Shown here: piece after piece, positions 1 to 9,191 of the stretch | Layout of the letters: every line of letters starts with the position of its first letter | How positions within the stretch are numbered: position 1 is the stretch's first letter | From: Pseudoduganella dura | Lineage (GTDB): Bacteria > Pseudomonadota > Gammaproteobacteria > Burkholderiales > Burkholderiaceae_D | Direction: 5' to 3' | DNA: 64,000 bases | Assembly (NCBI RefSeq): GCF_009727155.1 | Contig: NZ_WNWM01000002.1 | Span: 4,712,001-4,776,000 of the forward strand | Made by a program: the position numbers and the translations under genes | The notes under the pieces: generated by a model | Databases searched by the model: none | The model's input: only the letters and a program-made list of their open reading frames with translations | Told to the model about the DNA's origin: nothing

Positions 1-231
1 CTTGATCGGTACGCCGTTGGCGTTGCCGCGCGCCGTCAGCGTGATGCCGAGGATGCGCGAAGCCTTTTCGGCGTCGTCGAAAAACAGCTCGTAGAAGTCG
101 CCCATGCGGTAGAAGACCAGCATCGTCGGGTGTTCGCCCTTGATGCGCAGGTATTGCTGCATCATCGGCGTGACTTTTTCGGCGGGGCCGTTCTTGACGG
201 CGGCGGCGTTGATTTCTGCGGGGACGTTCAT
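1..231 (-). CDS. mutS: DNA mismatch repair protein MutS, N-terminal part (runs off left edge)
   Basis: MutS recognises mismatches and small loops in newly replicated DNA and recruits MutL. Only the first 77 codons are in the window. The translation carries the mismatch-recognition domain signature [14 protein letters not shown] at residues 41-54; Phe46 and Glu48 correspond to the Phe-x-Glu pair that stacks on the mismatched base in the family. The ATG at 231-229 is chosen because the family's conserved block (MMQQYLRIK, residues 23-31) lies shortly downstream. The gene is followed on its upstream side by a low-GC island, so whatever normally lies divergent to mutS may have been displaced. Identity is secure; the remaining domains cannot be seen. 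Confidence 0.96.
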   Translation of the reverse strand, partial: MNVPAEINAAAVKNGPAEKVTPMMQQYLRIKGEHPTMLVFYRMGDFYELFFDDAEKASRILGITLTARGNANGVPIK

Positions 232-452
232 GGATTCGGTACGGCTGAGAAGCGAGGCGGTTGGGTGGGCATTTTACCCGGTTTAGGCGGGGCATCGTGG
301 TTGGCCACGGCGCAAAGGGCGGTTGGCGAGAATCAGTGACAAGCCGAGTATGTTGTAACGCGATGCAGTACTCCGTTTGTAGCCAGGAGGAAGGACCGGG
401 GTATGATGGCTGCGCTACAGACCCCGATGGGAATTGACAGCGTCAAGAAGCC
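232..452. other. mutS upstream region and island edge, no gene seen
   Basis: This 221-base stretch between mutS and the putative immunity gene holds no convincing coding frame. A short plus-strand reading beginning near 403 (ATGATGGCTGCG) looks like the start of a protein but runs into the low-GC sequence, so it may be the stump of a gene cut by the island insertion. No repeat or attachment site could be recognised. Confidence 0.3.
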
Positions 453-827
453 TCAACAGCTAGCAGTCGCCGTACTTTTACCCGTCCGAAGGTCAATGCC
501 TATCCAGCATTGATAGCCTTTGGTGCCCCTGCGAGCAGCATAGGTGCATTGCACACCCTGTTTTTCACGGTCGCGGCCCCCTTTTTCTTGGCTACAGCTC
601 GAGGGCATATCTGGCCCAATCGAGTCAAAAATCTCCTTGGCAGCCTGACCATCGACGAGTATAGCGAGCTTTCGATCTGTTGGCGTCGGTGCGTCTCGAT
701 CGCCCAACGTATGGCCGGAGAAAATAGTATAGCGAACCTGAAGTGGTCGCCAAGCGTCTAATGGAATAGCGTTAGCGAGAGAGAAAGTGGCCGTTGCAGC
801 GAACATAATTCCCAGCAATTTTCTCAT
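453..827 (-). CDS. putative periplasmic immunity protein of a type VI effector pair
   Basis: A 124-residue protein with a clear Sec signal peptide (MRKLLGIMFAATATFSLANA, residues 1-20) and a small exported domain with four cysteines in its second half (SSCSQ, VQCTY, YQCWI, TASC), suggesting disulfide bonds. The family was not recognised by name. Its start codon sits one base after the stop of the murein endopeptidase-like gene, so the two are translationally coupled. Periplasmic immunity proteins of peptidoglycan-cleaving type VI effectors are typically small, exported and encoded directly downstream of the effector, which is the basis for the role assigned here. Base composition is visibly lower in G+C than the flanking chromosome. 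The export prediction is strong; the immunity role is inference from position. Confidence 0.6.
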   Translation of the reverse strand: MRKLLGIMFAATATFSLANAIPLDAWRPLQVRYTIFSGHTLGDRDAPTPTDRKLAILVDGQAAKEIFDSIGPDMPSSCSQEKGGRDREKQGVQCTYAARRGTKGYQCWIGIDLRTGKSTATASC

Positions 828-828
828 C

Positions 829-1302
829 TTAACCCCACACAGTCACATGGAAGTGATCGTCATGATGCGGCCACCGGACAACAAAGGGAATTCTTGCATC
901 ATTAAAGTACAGAACTTTCACATTCGCGTAAGCGTGGAATAGTTCGATCAGTTTCGCTGTCGCCTCGAAGTCATATTCATTGTCGTGCCAGCTGACAGGC
1001 TTATGTTGACCATCTTTCCGTATGGGGCGTAGATCAACGTCGAGGCCGCTCTCATGTGATCCATGATCGGGGTGATCAATGCCACCAGCCAGACTGATGT
1101 CTCCAATCCCGAATTTACGGTCGTCGATATGGCTCCACTCTCTTTCGACGCGCAATATGGCAGTCATCAAAGATGGATAGGCGTATTGGGAGGCGCCTTT
1201 GCTTGGAATGCCCTTGAGTCTGCCGTAGACGTAATAGCCGGCGTCTTCCGGGGCCTGCGGCAGCATGAAGTAACTGCGAGAATCCATGGGTTGGAATTGC
1301 AT
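829..1302 (-). CDS. MepA/M15-like murein endopeptidase, probable type VI secretion effector
   Basis: A 157-residue protein without a signal peptide. It shows the zinc-ligand pattern of the LAS (MepA/M15) metallopeptidases: His83-x6-Asp90 in HESGLDVD and the C-terminal HDDHFHV block (His150, His152). Those enzymes cut peptide bonds in peptidoglycan cross-links. The absence of an export signal, an upstream hcp gene twelve bases away and a downstream signal-peptide protein fit a type VI effector that is loaded in the Hcp tube and acts in the target periplasm. A GGAGGA ribosome site lies seven bases before the ATG at 1302. The region is about half G+C (30 of 60 bases at 841-900), against about 73% in a host sample (5041-5100). 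The catalytic fold is well supported; the delivery route is inferred. Confidence 0.78.
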   Translation of the reverse strand: MQFQPMDSRSYFMLPQAPEDAGYYVYGRLKGIPSKGASQYAYPSLMTAILRVEREWSHIDDRKFGIGDISLAGGIDHPDHGSHESGLDVDLRPIRKDGQHKPVSWHDNEYDFEATAKLIELFHAYANVKVLYFNDARIPFVVRWPHHDDHFHVTVWG

Positions 1303-1314
1303 AAGTATCCTCCA

Positions 1315-1804
1315 TCAAGCACACTTATTGCCTGCGAGATCCCATCCTCCGGCGGTATTGCCTCCACTTCCGCCGCTGATTTTTTGCTGGGAGTATTTCC
1401 ATTTAATCTTTGAAAACTTGAGACCAACCGAGTCATCCAGGATCGAACCTTCACGCACGGCTTGATCCATATTGGCAATGATCACATTTTCCATTTCGAC
1501 TTCATAGTATCGGACTGGCACGCCTTGCCCATCCGCCCGCATGAATTCGAGCTTCACTTTCGGTATTGTTTTGCCAGCAGAGCAGGTCTGTAGCAAAAGA
1601 GGAGAGGCCATGTCCGCAAGTTTTGTAAAGGAGAGTGTCCGGTGATCGCAGCGCTCGGCTGTGTGGCCCCCGCCAGTCGATGCAGTCGCGCTTCTAGGTT
1701 GTGTTACGCCCGAGTGAGCAGCCGTAACCTCAATCCAGCCTTGGTGCAGAATTGGCTGATTCACCTTTGATTCCATCAATATGAAGATAAACATCAATCG
1801 CCAT
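1315..1804 (-). pseudogene. hcp: Hcp-family type VI secretion tube protein, frameshifted near N-terminus
   Basis: Hcp forms stacked hexameric rings of the type VI inner tube and chaperones small effectors. Reading from the ATG at 1804, placed six bases after AGGAG, gives the classical start MAIDVYLHIDGIKGES, but this frame stops after about 24 codons. The remaining sequence (HQGWIEV, STGGGHTAERCDH, AGKTIPKVKLEF, KIKWKYSQQKI, GGWDLAGNK) continues in another frame from about position 1746. Family alignment from memory expects about four residues between GES and HQGW, which fits loss of two bases at 1746-1748. An alternative start at 1809 keeps the second frame open, but its ATG is one base from the AGGAG and the N-terminus would be unlike Hcp. 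Either the gene is broken or the assembly has an error here. Confidence 0.82.
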
Positions 1805-1935
1805 GTCATTCTCCTAAGAAATATGCGTACTTGGAATGCTATCCAGCTCTAGGCAGGCCTTGTTGGGGATACTCAACAGAATGAGAGCTTGGAAGTCTTG
1901 CGATGGAGGCATGCACTAGGGAATGTTGTTGGTAA

Positions 1936-2189
1936 GCTATCCGGGACATGGTCTTCAATATCCTGGTGGGCAATGGCGACTATCATCTGCGCAACCATCC
2001 GCTGCTGATGAATTCGCCCAGGCGATAGGTGCTGTCCCCGGGCGGTTCCTTCTGACACGGGGAGAAGCCAGCGAGATAGTGGAAGCAGTCAGGGAAGCAG
2101 TGGCGGGATGGAAGCAGGTTTTTGCCGAAGCGGACGTTAGCCGCACCGATCTCGGCATCCCGGCCAAGGGCATCGCCGCCGGCTGGTAG
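1936..2189 (+). pseudogene. hipA: degenerate remnant of a HipA-family kinase toxin
   Basis: Two short pieces of a HipA-like serine/threonine kinase survive in different frames. The first (1936-2025) reads MVFNILVGNGDYHLRNH, matching the HipA catalytic loop (N-I-L-V-x-N-x-D-x-H-x-x-N-H), and is bounded by a TAA at 1933 and a TAG at 2026. The second overlaps it in another frame and runs to 2189 with GRFLLTRGEASEIVEAV and VAGWKQVFAEADVS, resembling the C-terminal helix of HipA. The N-terminal lobe, the linking segment and any HipB antitoxin are absent. It is a deletion remnant, not a functional toxin, and marks past mobile or accessory DNA beside the type VI module. Confidence 0.6.
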
Positions 2190-2262
2190 GCCCTGCTGCT
2201 GCCAGCAAGATCCGCCAATCCCCCTTAAACTCTTCCCTTCAACCATTGCAAAAGGACCACTC

Positions 2263-2553
2263 GTGACCCAACTCCTCACCGTCATCGCCACCATCACCGC
2301 CAAGCCGGGCGCCGAAGCCGTCGTGCGCCAGGCCCTCGAACAGGTCGTGCCGCCCAGCCGCGCCGAAGCGGGCTGCCGCCGCTACGAACTGCATGTCGAC
2401 AACAGCGCTCCCGAGAAATTCGTGATGCTGGAAGAGTGGACCGGCGCCGCCGCGCTGGCCGAGCACGAAGCCACGCAGCACTTCCTGGCGCTGGCGGCGG
2501 CGATCGGCGGGCAGGCCGACGTGCGGATCAAGAAGCTGACGAAGCTGGCGTGA
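2263..2553 (+). CDS. antibiotic biosynthesis monooxygenase (ABM)-fold quinol monooxygenase-like protein
   Basis: A 96-residue ferredoxin-like-fold protein of the ABM family (YgiN-like). The order matches the family: an opening strand (LLTVIATITAKPGAEA), the central CRRYELHVDNSAPEKFV, then LEEWTGAAALAEHEATQHF and a C-terminal strand. Family members work as dimers and oxidise quinol-type compounds without cofactors, or act in stress responses; the substrate here is unknown. The GTG at 2263 follows AAAGGA at 2251-2256 and gives the normal family length; longer upstream readings enter the hipA remnant. This is the first gene of normal high-GC composition to the right of the island. Confidence 0.85.
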   Translation: MTQLLTVIATITAKPGAEAVVRQALEQVVPPSRAEAGCRRYELHVDNSAPEKFVMLEEWTGAAALAEHEATQHFLALAAAIGGQADVRIKKLTKLA

Positions 2554-2632
2554 GCGCCCGGCATGCGTGGCCACCCGAAAAGCTCCGCGCGCGCCTAGCG
2601 GGGTACGGGCCGGAACAGGTATAGTTCAGCCC

Positions 2633-3469
2633 ATGGAAAAGCTCAAAGACTTCGCTCAAATCGTTTCCGAAGCCCAGCGGGGCGAACTGGTGTTTCCCAC
2701 CAGCGTGAATGCCGCGCTGTCGCTGCAGATGACGCTGGCCGATCCGGATTGCCGCGACGAGGACGTGATGCGCAAGCTGCTGGCCGAGCCGATCCTGGCG
2801 GCGCGCGCGGTGGCGCTCGCCAATTCGGCGGTGTTCCGCTCCAACGGGGCGGCGCTGGCCACGGGCGTGCGCACCGCCGTGATGCGGCTGGGCTACCGCA
2901 ACCTGTATTCGCTGGCCGCGGCGATGGTGGTGCGCCAGTTCGGTGCCCGCATCCGCGATCCGCGCTTGCGCGAGCAGGCCGAGCAATTGTGGAAGTACTC
3001 CGCCCACGTGGCCGCGCTGGCTTATGTGATCGCGGCCCGGATCACGCGCATCGAAGCCGATACCGCGCTGTTCGCCGGCATCATGCACGAGGTGAGCGGC
3101 TTTTACCTGCTGGGCCGGGCCGATGCGATTCCCGGCCTGCTGGACGATCCGGAAGACTGGATGGGCGCCGCGCAGGAAATCATCGCGCGCGAGATCATGA
3201 AGAAACTGCAGGTGCCGGAACCGGTGGCGCTGGCGATCGTGTCGCTGCGTGGCGCGGCCGTCGGCATTCCGCCCGAAGGCCTGCGCGATACGCTGCTGGT
3301 GGCGCGCCACCTGTGCCCGGTGCCCTCGCCGCTGCCGCAGGCGCAGGACCCCATGCTGGGCCGCACCGCGGCGCTGGCCGGCTACCTGGAGCAGCACCCG
3401 CACGTGGCCGCGCTGCTGGACGAGGCGGCCGTGCAGGCCAAGTCGATGAGCGCCGCCTTGCTCGTCTGA
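2633..3469 (+). CDS. HDOD domain-containing protein
   Basis: A 278-residue protein spanned by an HDOD domain, a non-catalytic relative of HD phosphohydrolases often linked to signalling and cell-cycle or motility control. Typical blocks are FPTSVNAALSLQMTLADPD near residues 21-39, LLAEPILAARAVALANSA, the VMRLGYRNL motif and YSAHVAALAYVIAARI followed by FAGIMHEVSGFYLL. The initiating ATG is at 2633; an upstream in-frame start would add residues unlike the family. No partner domain (GGDEF, EAL, HisKA) is fused. It lies between the ABM protein and the opposing Msr gene, so transcription is probably monocistronic. The function beyond HDOD membership cannot be stated. Confidence 0.85.
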   Translation: MEKLKDFAQIVSEAQRGELVFPTSVNAALSLQMTLADPDCRDEDVMRKLLAEPILAARAVALANSAVFRSNGAALATGVRTAVMRLGYRNLYSLAAAMVVRQFGARIRDPRLREQAEQLWKYSAHVAALAYVIAARITRIEADTALFAGIMHEVSGFYLLGRADAIPGLLDDPEDWMGAAQEIIAREIMKKLQVPEPVALAIVSLRGAAVGIPPEGLRDTLLVARHLCPVPSPLPQAQDPMLGRTAALAGYLEQHPHVAALLDEAAVQAKSMSAALLV

Positions 3470-3564
3470 GGCTGCCTGCCTGATTTACCTGGCCGATCCG
3501 GGCAGCCGGATCGCGCCGGGCTGGCTCGGCCGGCCCGATTCCAGCGCCCCGGCGCAACGGCCGC

Positions 3565-4071
3565 TCAGGCGCGCGTCTGTTCCAGGATCTTCACCAGCGA
3601 TTCGATGCCGCGCGCGTCGACGTCGTCGAACCGGTTCGGCAGCGGGCTGTCCAGGTCGAACACGCCGGCGATCTGGCCGCCGACGAACACCGGCACCACC
3701 AGCTCCGAGCGGGAATTGACATCGCAGGCGATGTGGCCGGGGAATGCATGCACGTCGGGCACCACGATCGACTCGCCTTTTTCCACGGTGCCGCCGCACA
3801 CGCCGCGGCCGCGCTTGATGCGGATGCAGGCCGGCTTGCCCTGGAACGGGCCCAGCACCAGTTCTTCCGGCGTCTGCAGGAAGTAGAAGCCGGCCCAGTT
3901 CAGGTCCGGCATGGTGTTGAACACCAGGGAGCTGAAATTGGCCGTGTTCGCGATCCAGTCCGTTTCACCGTGCAGCAGTCCCGTCAGCTGCGAGCGCAGG
4001 TCGGCGTACATGGTTTCCTTGGCTTCGGGGCTGTCGGTACGGTAGGCGGTATCGGAAAGGGAAAAGGTCAT
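3565..4071 (-). CDS. msrC: free methionine-(R)-sulfoxide reductase, GAF-domain type (fRMsr)
   Basis: fRMsr reduces free L-methionine-(R)-S-oxide in the cytoplasm using thioredoxin. The 168-residue product is essentially one GAF domain with the three conserved cysteines of the family: Cys82 (KPACIRIKRGRG), Cys92 (GVCGGTVEKGES) and Cys116 (HIACDVNSRSELVVP). The substrate-pocket sequences NWAGFY, LGPFQGKPA and DLDSP are also present. The ATG at 4071 is chosen because it gives the usual length and because sequence upstream is not conserved-looking. The gene is divergent from the response regulator-kinase gene, sharing about 240 bases of upstream DNA. Confidence is high because all active-site cysteines are present. 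Confidence 0.92.
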   Translation of the reverse strand: MTFSLSDTAYRTDSPEAKETMYADLRSQLTGLLHGETDWIANTANFSSLVFNTMPDLNWAGFYFLQTPEELVLGPFQGKPACIRIKRGRGVCGGTVEKGESIVVPDVHAFPGHIACDVNSRSELVVPVFVGGQIAGVFDLDSPLPNRFDDVDARGIESLVKILEQTRA

Positions 4072-4312
4072 CGTGCGATCCTGTCGGCAAAGCGCGCATT
4101 TTACCGCTTTGCCGCATTTGCCGCGGCGCCGCCGGCCAGTCCCCCGGGCGGCCTGGGCCGCCGGCGTTGTCGTTTCAACCATGCGCTGTCATTTTGGCAA
4201 ATATTGTAGCATCATGGCTAATATCACGACATGTGACTATTGCCGCAAGCGCCGGGGCCACCCGCCCGGGCGACTGCCCAGAAGACCAGAAACAGGAACC
4301 ACGCAGAAACCC

Positions 4313-5446
4313 GTGAGCGCACCGATCAACATCCTCGTCGTCGACGACATCCCGCAAAACCTGATCGCCATTGAAGCCCTGCTCTCCCGGCCGGGGCTGG
4401 CCCTGCTGAAGGCCGCTTCCGGCGCCGAAGCGCTGGAACTGCTGCTGGCGCACGAGGTGGCGCTGGCGCTGGTCGACGTGCAGATGCCGGACATGGACGG
4501 TTTCGAGTTGGCCGAGCTGATGCGCGGCAGCGAGCGTACCCGCGCCATTCCGCTGATCTTCCTCACCGCCGCGTCGCGCGAGACCAACTACGGCTTCCGC
4601 GGCTACGAGGCCGGCGCGGTGGATTTCATGTACAAGCCGATCGATGCGCAGGCACTGATCAGCAAGGTCAATGTCTTCGTCGAGATGTACCAGCAGCGCC
4701 AGCAGCTGTCGCACCGGCTCGAGGAGCTGCAGCGCGCGCTGCACATGAACGAAATGTTCATGGCCGTGCTGGGGCACGACCTGCGCACGCCGCTGTCGGT
4801 GGTCATGAACGGCGCGATGCTGTTGCCGCTGATGACCGATCACCCGAAGGTGGCGGTGACGGCGCAGCGCATCGGCGGCAGCGCCAAGCGCATGGCGCAG
4901 ATGGTCGACCAGCTGCTCGACCTGGCGCGCATCCGTTCCGGCGACATGCAGCTGAAAACGGCCCGCCGCGACCTGGCCGAGCTGTGCCGGGCGATCGCCG
5001 ACGAGTTCGGTGCGCCGGACAGGCCGTCGCGCGTGCTGGTCGAGGCGAGCGGCGATCCGGCGGCGCAGGTGGACGCCGGCATCTTCTCCCAGGTGATGGC
5101 AAACCTGGTCGGCAATGCACTCCAGCATGGCGAACCGGATCACGCCGTGCGGGTTCACGTCGACGGCACCGCGGCGCATCAGCTGCGCCTCACCGTGAGC
5201 AACCGCGGCGTGATCCCGGCCGCGCGGCTGGCCGGCATCTTCGAGCCTTACCAGCACCGCGACGATGCGCGCAAGGCCGGCCAGGGCCTGGGGCTGGGCC
5301 TGTACACCGCCAGCACGTTCGTGCATGCGCACGGCGGGCAGCTCGACATCGCTTCCGACGCGGCGCTGGGCACCACGATCGCCACGGTGACGCTGCCGCG
5401 CCATGGCGGCGCCGGGGGTGTCCATTCCGCGCGGGCCGCCGCATGA
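4313..5446 (+). CDS. response regulator receiver-histidine kinase hybrid (REC-HisKA-HATPase)
   Basis: A 377-residue cytoplasmic two-component protein with the receiver first. REC spans about residues 5-125, with DD at 11-12, phospho-acceptor Asp55 in ALVDVQMPDMDG and the conserved Lys in YKPID. HisKA has His155 in VLGHDLRTPLS, and the ATPase domain has the N box (NLVGNALQHG) and the G box GQGLGLGLYTAS. There is no membrane segment, so input probably comes by phosphotransfer or protein contact. Its stop overlaps the start of the large PAS kinase (ATGA), implying one operon and a likely shared pathway. The GTG at 4313 is preferred by homology; an in-frame ATG at 4214 would add 33 residues unlike a receiver domain. 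No DNA-binding output domain is present in either gene. Confidence 0.87.
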   Translation: MSAPINILVVDDIPQNLIAIEALLSRPGLALLKAASGAEALELLLAHEVALALVDVQMPDMDGFELAELMRGSERTRAIPLIFLTAASRETNYGFRGYEAGAVDFMYKPIDAQALISKVNVFVEMYQQRQQLSHRLEELQRALHMNEMFMAVLGHDLRTPLSVVMNGAMLLPLMTDHPKVAVTAQRIGGSAKRMAQMVDQLLDLARIRSGDMQLKTARRDLAELCRAIADEFGAPDRPSRVLVEASGDPAAQVDAGIFSQVMANLVGNALQHGEPDHAVRVHVDGTAAHQLRLTVSNRGVIPAARLAGIFEPYQHRDDARKAGQGLGLGLYTASTFVHAHGGQLDIASDAALGTTIATVTLPRHGGAGGVHSARAAA

Positions 5447-8400
5447 CGGCCGGCAGCGCGGCGATGGCCCACGGCGACGGCTACCGGCCGCATGGCGGCG
5501 GCGCGGTGGGTGCCCTGGTGCGGGCCTTCGACTGGGCCGCCACGGCACTGGGCGACCCGGGCGGGTGGACGCCGGCGCTGCGGACCAGCGTCGATATCGT
5601 GCTCAATTCGCCGATCGCGATGGTGCTGATGTGGGGCCCGCGCCACGTGATGATCTATAACGACGGTTATGTGGAAATCGCCGGTGCGCGGCACCCGGCG
5701 GCGCTGGGCGGCACGGTGCCCGATACGTGGCCGGAGGTCTGGGACTGGAACCGCGCGATCCTGGATGCGGGCTTTCGCGGCGAGACGCAGCGGCATCCGG
5801 CCACGCCCCTGACATTGCTGCGCAACGGCGTGCCCGAGGACGTGTTCTTCGACCTGTTCTATACCCCCGTATACGACACCGGCGGCGCCGTGGGCGGCGT
5901 GCTGTGCACTGTGGTGGACGTGACCGAGCGCGTGCTGATGGAACGCGAGCGCGAACGCGATCGCCTGGAACTGAACCGGCAGAACCGCCGCCTGCGCGAG
6001 GAAACCGGCCTTCTGCGCGAGCTGTTCGAGCAGGCGCCCAGCTTCATGGCCGTGCTGCGCGGCCCGGCACACGTGTTCGAGCTGGCGAACCGGCCTTACC
6101 TGCGGCTCGTCGGCGGGCGCGACGTGATCGGCAAGACGGTGGGCGAGGCGGTGCCGGAAGTGCGCGACCAGGGCTTCGTCGACCTGCTCGATCACGTGTA
6201 TGCCAGCGGCGAACCGTACGTGGGGAGGCAACTGAAGGTCGACCTGCTGGGCGACGACGGTCATCTGGAGCCGCGCTATCTCGATTTCGTCTTCCAGCCG
6301 CTGCGCGCGCGGGACGGGAGCGTGAGCGGCGTGTTCGTCGAGGGCGTCGACGTCACCGATCATATCCTCACCGAGGAGCGGCTGCGGATGGCGCAGCAGG
6401 CCGGCGGCATCGGCAGCTTCGAATGGTTTCCCGCCACCGGCAAGCTGGTGGTATCGCCCGAATACCGGCGCGTGTGGGGCCTGGGGCCGGACGTGGACGT
6501 GACGGAAGCGCTGCTGGTCTCGCTGGTCGATCCGCGCGACCGCGGCCGCGTGGGGCCCGAACGCCTCGGCGCGGACGACAATCCGCTGGCCTATACCGAA
6601 TACCGCATCCGGCGCGTGGATACCGGCGAAGTGCGCTGGCTGGCGCGCCAGGGCGAGGCGGTCGAAGGCGCCACGCCGGCCCATCGCCGTTACGTGGGCG
6701 TGGCGTTCGACATCACCCGGCGCAAGGAGATCGAGCAGCAGCTGCGCACCAGCCAGGACCGGCTGGCCGCCATTTTCGGCCAGGCCTCGGTGGGATTGTC
6801 CGAACTGTCGCTCGAAGGGCGCTACACGCGCGTCAACGGCGCGTTGTGCCAGATGCTGGGCCGCGCCGAGGAAGCCTTGCTGGGCATGCACATGGAAGAC
6901 CTGATCCATCCGGACGACCTGGCGGAAAACCGCGACCGGGTCGCCCGGCTGAAGGCAACCGGCACGCCGTTTACGCTCGAGAAGCGCTATGCGCGGCCGG
7001 ATGGCGAATGGGTGTGGATCGCCAGCAGCATGAGCCGGCTGGACGACGAGGCCGGCCAGCCGGTGGCGCTGATCGCGGTGAAGACCGATATCACCGAGCG
7101 CCGCCGCATCGAGGTGGCGCTGCGCGACCTGAACGACACGCTGGAGCAGCGCGTGAGCCGCGAGGTGGCCGAACGCGGCAAGGCCGAGGAGGCGCTGCGC
7201 CAGGCACAGAAGATGGAGGCGGTAGGCCAGCTGACAGGCGGCGTGGCGCACGACTTCAACAACGTGCTGCAGATCATTTCCGGCAACCTGCACCTGCTGG
7301 CCCAGCACCTGGCCGGGGACGCGGCGGCACAGCGCCGGCTGGCCATGGCGATCGGCGCCGTCGAACGGGGTGCCAAGCTGTCGTCGCAGCTGCTGGCCTT
7401 CGCGCGGCGCCAGCCGTTGCAGCCGGTCGTCACCGATCTCGGCCGCCTGGTGTCGAACATGGACGAGCTGCTGCGCCGCGCGCTGGGCGAGGCGGTGGAA
7501 CTGGTGACCGTGGTCGGCAGCGGCCTGTGGAACACGCTGGTGGACCCGGGACAGATCGAGAACGTGATCCTGAACCTGGCGATCAACGCCCGCGATGCGA
7601 TGCAGGGCGCGGGCCGGCTGACCATCGAACTGGGCAACGCGGTGCTGGACGATCACTATGTCAGCAACCTGGCCGACGTGCCGGCCGGGCCGTATGTGAT
7701 GCTGTCGGTGACCGATACCGGCAGCGGCATGACGCCCGAGGTGCTGCAGCGCGCGTTCGAACCGTTCTTCACCACCAAGCCGGAAGGCGAGGGCACCGGG
7801 CTGGGGCTGTCGATGACCTATGGCTTCGTCAAGCAGAGCCGCGGCCACATCCGCATCTACAGCGAACCGGGGCAGGGCACCAGCATCAAGATCTACCTGC
7901 CGCGCACGATGATGGCCGAGAGCGTAGAGCCGGTGCCGGACACCGGGCCCATCACCGGCGGCAGCGAAACCATCCTCGCGGTCGAGGATGACGAAGGCGT
8001 GCGCATCGTGGTGCTGGACATGCTCAGGGCACTGGGCTATCGCGTGCTGGCCGCAGAGAACGGCGAACAGGCGCTGCGCATCATCGAATCGGGCGAGCAC
8101 GTGGACCTGCTGTTCACCGACGTGGTCATGCCCGGCCCGCTGCGCAGCCCCGAGCTGGCGCGCATCGCGCAGCAGGTGCTGCCGAACCTGGCGGTGCTGT
8201 TCACCTCCGGCTATCCGCAGGATGCGATCGTGCACGGCGGCCGGCTGGATGCGGGGCTGGAGCTGCTCAGCAAGCCGTACCGGCGCGAAGACCTGGCGCG
8301 CAAGCTGCGCCACGTGCTGAACAACCGGCGGCACCAGCTGCAGGCGCGTGAGCGCCAGCACGTGCCACGGCACAACCTGCTGGAACCGCAGCCGCAGCAT

Positions 8401-8757
8401 CCGCGCCACGCATCCCTGCGCGTGCTGGTGGTGGAGGACAACGAGGATTCGCTGCAGATGGTGTGCGAACTGGTGGGCATGCTGGGCCACACGGTATCCG
8501 GCGTGCCGGACGGCGAGCAGGCCTGGCAACTGACGCACAGCCAGGAATTCGACGTGCTGTTCACCGATGTCAGCCTGCCCGGCATGTCCGGCATCGAGCT
8601 GGCGCGCCAGGTCGCGGCAACCAGGCCGGCAATGCGCATCATCTTCTCCACCGGATACGGCAAGGAAGCACTGGACCACCTGGAATTCGCGGCCGCGTGC
8701 CTGCGCAAGCCGTACGACCTGATGGAACTGCAGGCTGCACTCGATAATGTTGACTGA
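5443..8757 (+). CDS. multi-PAS hybrid sensor histidine kinase with two receiver domains
   Basis: An 1104-residue soluble hybrid kinase. In order it has about four PAS/PAC modules (ending at [34 protein letters not shown] and [11 protein letters not shown]), a coiled segment, a HisKA domain with phosphorylatable His603 in [12 protein letters not shown], and a HATPase domain ([32 protein letters not shown]). Two receivers follow ([11 protein letters not shown] with [10 protein letters not shown], and [10 protein letters not shown] with [12 protein letters not shown]). The first receiver has an unusual [10 protein letters not shown] in place of the common MPGMSG. No transmembrane segment is evident, so it should sense a cytoplasmic signal. 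It overlaps the upstream kinase by four bases. The ligand is unknown. Confidence 0.9.
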   Translation: MTAGSAAMAHGDGYRPHGGGAVGALVRAFDWAATALGDPGGWTPALRTSVDIVLNSPIAMVLMWGPRHVMIYNDGYVEIAGARHPAALGGTVPDTWPEVWDWNRAILDAGFRGETQRHPATPLTLLRNGVPEDVFFDLFYTPVYDTGGAVGGVLCTVVDVTERVLMERERERDRLELNRQNRRLREETGLLRELFEQAPSFMAVLRGPAHVFELANRPYLRLVGGRDVIGKTVGEAVPEVRDQGFVDLLDHVYASGEPYVGRQLKVDLLGDDGHLEPRYLDFVFQPLRARDGSVSGVFVEGVDVTDHILTEERLRMAQQAGGIGSFEWFPATGKLVVSPEYRRVWGLGPDVDVTEALLVSLVDPRDRGRVGPERLGADDNPLAYTEYRIRRVDTGEVRWLARQGEAVEGATPAHRRYVGVAFDITRRKEIEQQLRTSQDRLAAIFGQASVGLSELSLEGRYTRVNGALCQMLGRAEEALLGMHMEDLIHPDDLAENRDRVARLKATGTPFTLEKRYARPDGEWVWIASSMSRLDDEAGQPVALIAVKTDITERRRIEVALRDLNDTLEQRVSREVAERGKAEEALRQAQKMEAVGQLTGGVAHDFNNVLQIISGNLHLLAQHLAGDAAAQRRLAMAIGAVERGAKLSSQLLAFARRQPLQPVVTDLGRLVSNMDELLRRALGEAVELVTVVGSGLWNTLVDPGQIENVILNLAINARDAMQGAGRLTIELGNAVLDDHYVSNLADVPAGPYVMLSVTDTGSGMTPEVLQRAFEPFFTTKPEGEGTGLGLSMTYGFVKQSRGHIRIYSEPGQGTSIKIYLPRTMMAESVEPVPDTGPITGGSETILAVEDDEGVRIVVLDMLRALGYRVLAAENGEQALRIIESGEHVDLLFTDVVMPGPLRSPELARIAQQVLPNLAVLFTSGYPQDAIVHGGRLDAGLELLSKPYRREDLARKLRHVLNNRRHQLQARERQHVPRHNLLEPQPQHPRHASLRVLVVEDNEDSLQMVCELVGMLGHTVSGVPDGEQAWQLTHSQEFDVLFTDVSLPGMSGIELARQVAATRPAMRIIFSTGYGKEALDHLEFAAACLRKPYDLMELQAALDNVD

Positions 8758-8774
8758 CGACGGAGGAAGCGCAC

Positions 8775-9173
8775 ATGAGCACCGAACTGGTTTTGCTGGG
8801 CTGGACCCTGGTACTGGCGATCGTGCAGATCCTGTTGCACTCGACGGCGCGCACGCGTGAGACGGGCACCGCCTACAATGCGAGCGCGCGCGACGGCGAG
8901 GCGCCGCCGCCCGGCAAGGTCACGGCGCGGCTCGAACGGGCCAAGCTGAACCTGTTCGAAACGCTGCCGCTGTTCATCGGCGCCGTGCTGGCCGCGCACG
9001 TGGCCGGCGCCGAAGGCACGCTCACATGGTGGGGCTGCTGGCTGTATTTCGGCGCCCGCGTCGCCTATGTGCCGCTGTATGCGCTGGGCGTGCCGGTGGT
9101 GCGTTCGCTGGTGTGGCTGGTGTCCATGGCCGGACTCGGAATGGTGCTCTACGCGCTGCTCGGCAATTCCTGA
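8775..9173 (+). CDS. MAPEG family membrane protein
   Basis: A 132-residue integral membrane protein with four hydrophobic segments (about residues 3-22, 57-78, 82-103 and 108-129) and the MAPEG family pattern: the loop NASARDG, then RLERAKLNLFETLPLFI and ARVAYVPLYALGVPVVRSL. Eukaryotic relatives use glutathione to modify lipids and xenobiotics; most bacterial members have no assigned substrate. A GGAGG site lies ten bases ahead of the ATG at 8775, only 17 bases after the hybrid kinase stop, so it may be the distal gene of that operon. Family assignment is secure, catalytic role unknown. Confidence 0.88.
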   Translation: MSTELVLLGWTLVLAIVQILLHSTARTRETGTAYNASARDGEAPPPGKVTARLERAKLNLFETLPLFIGAVLAAHVAGAEGTLTWWGCWLYFGARVAYVPLYALGVPVVRSLVWLVSMAGLGMVLYALLGNS

Positions 9174-9191
9174 AATTGGCCGGAAAGCACT

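Noticed and set aside
1873..2058. Short minus-strand frame opposite the hipA remnant
   Set aside because: No motif, no ribosome site, and the plus strand has recognisable HipA sequence.
2567..2632. Earlier in-frame start for the HDOD gene at 2567
   Set aside because: The extension is Ala/Arg/Pro-rich and unlike the HDOD family; ATG 2633 starts the conserved region.
5248..8679. Minus-strand open frame of about 1140 codons opposite the hybrid kinase
   Set aside because: Shadow frame; the opposite strand has clear PAS, HisKA, HATPase and receiver motifs.
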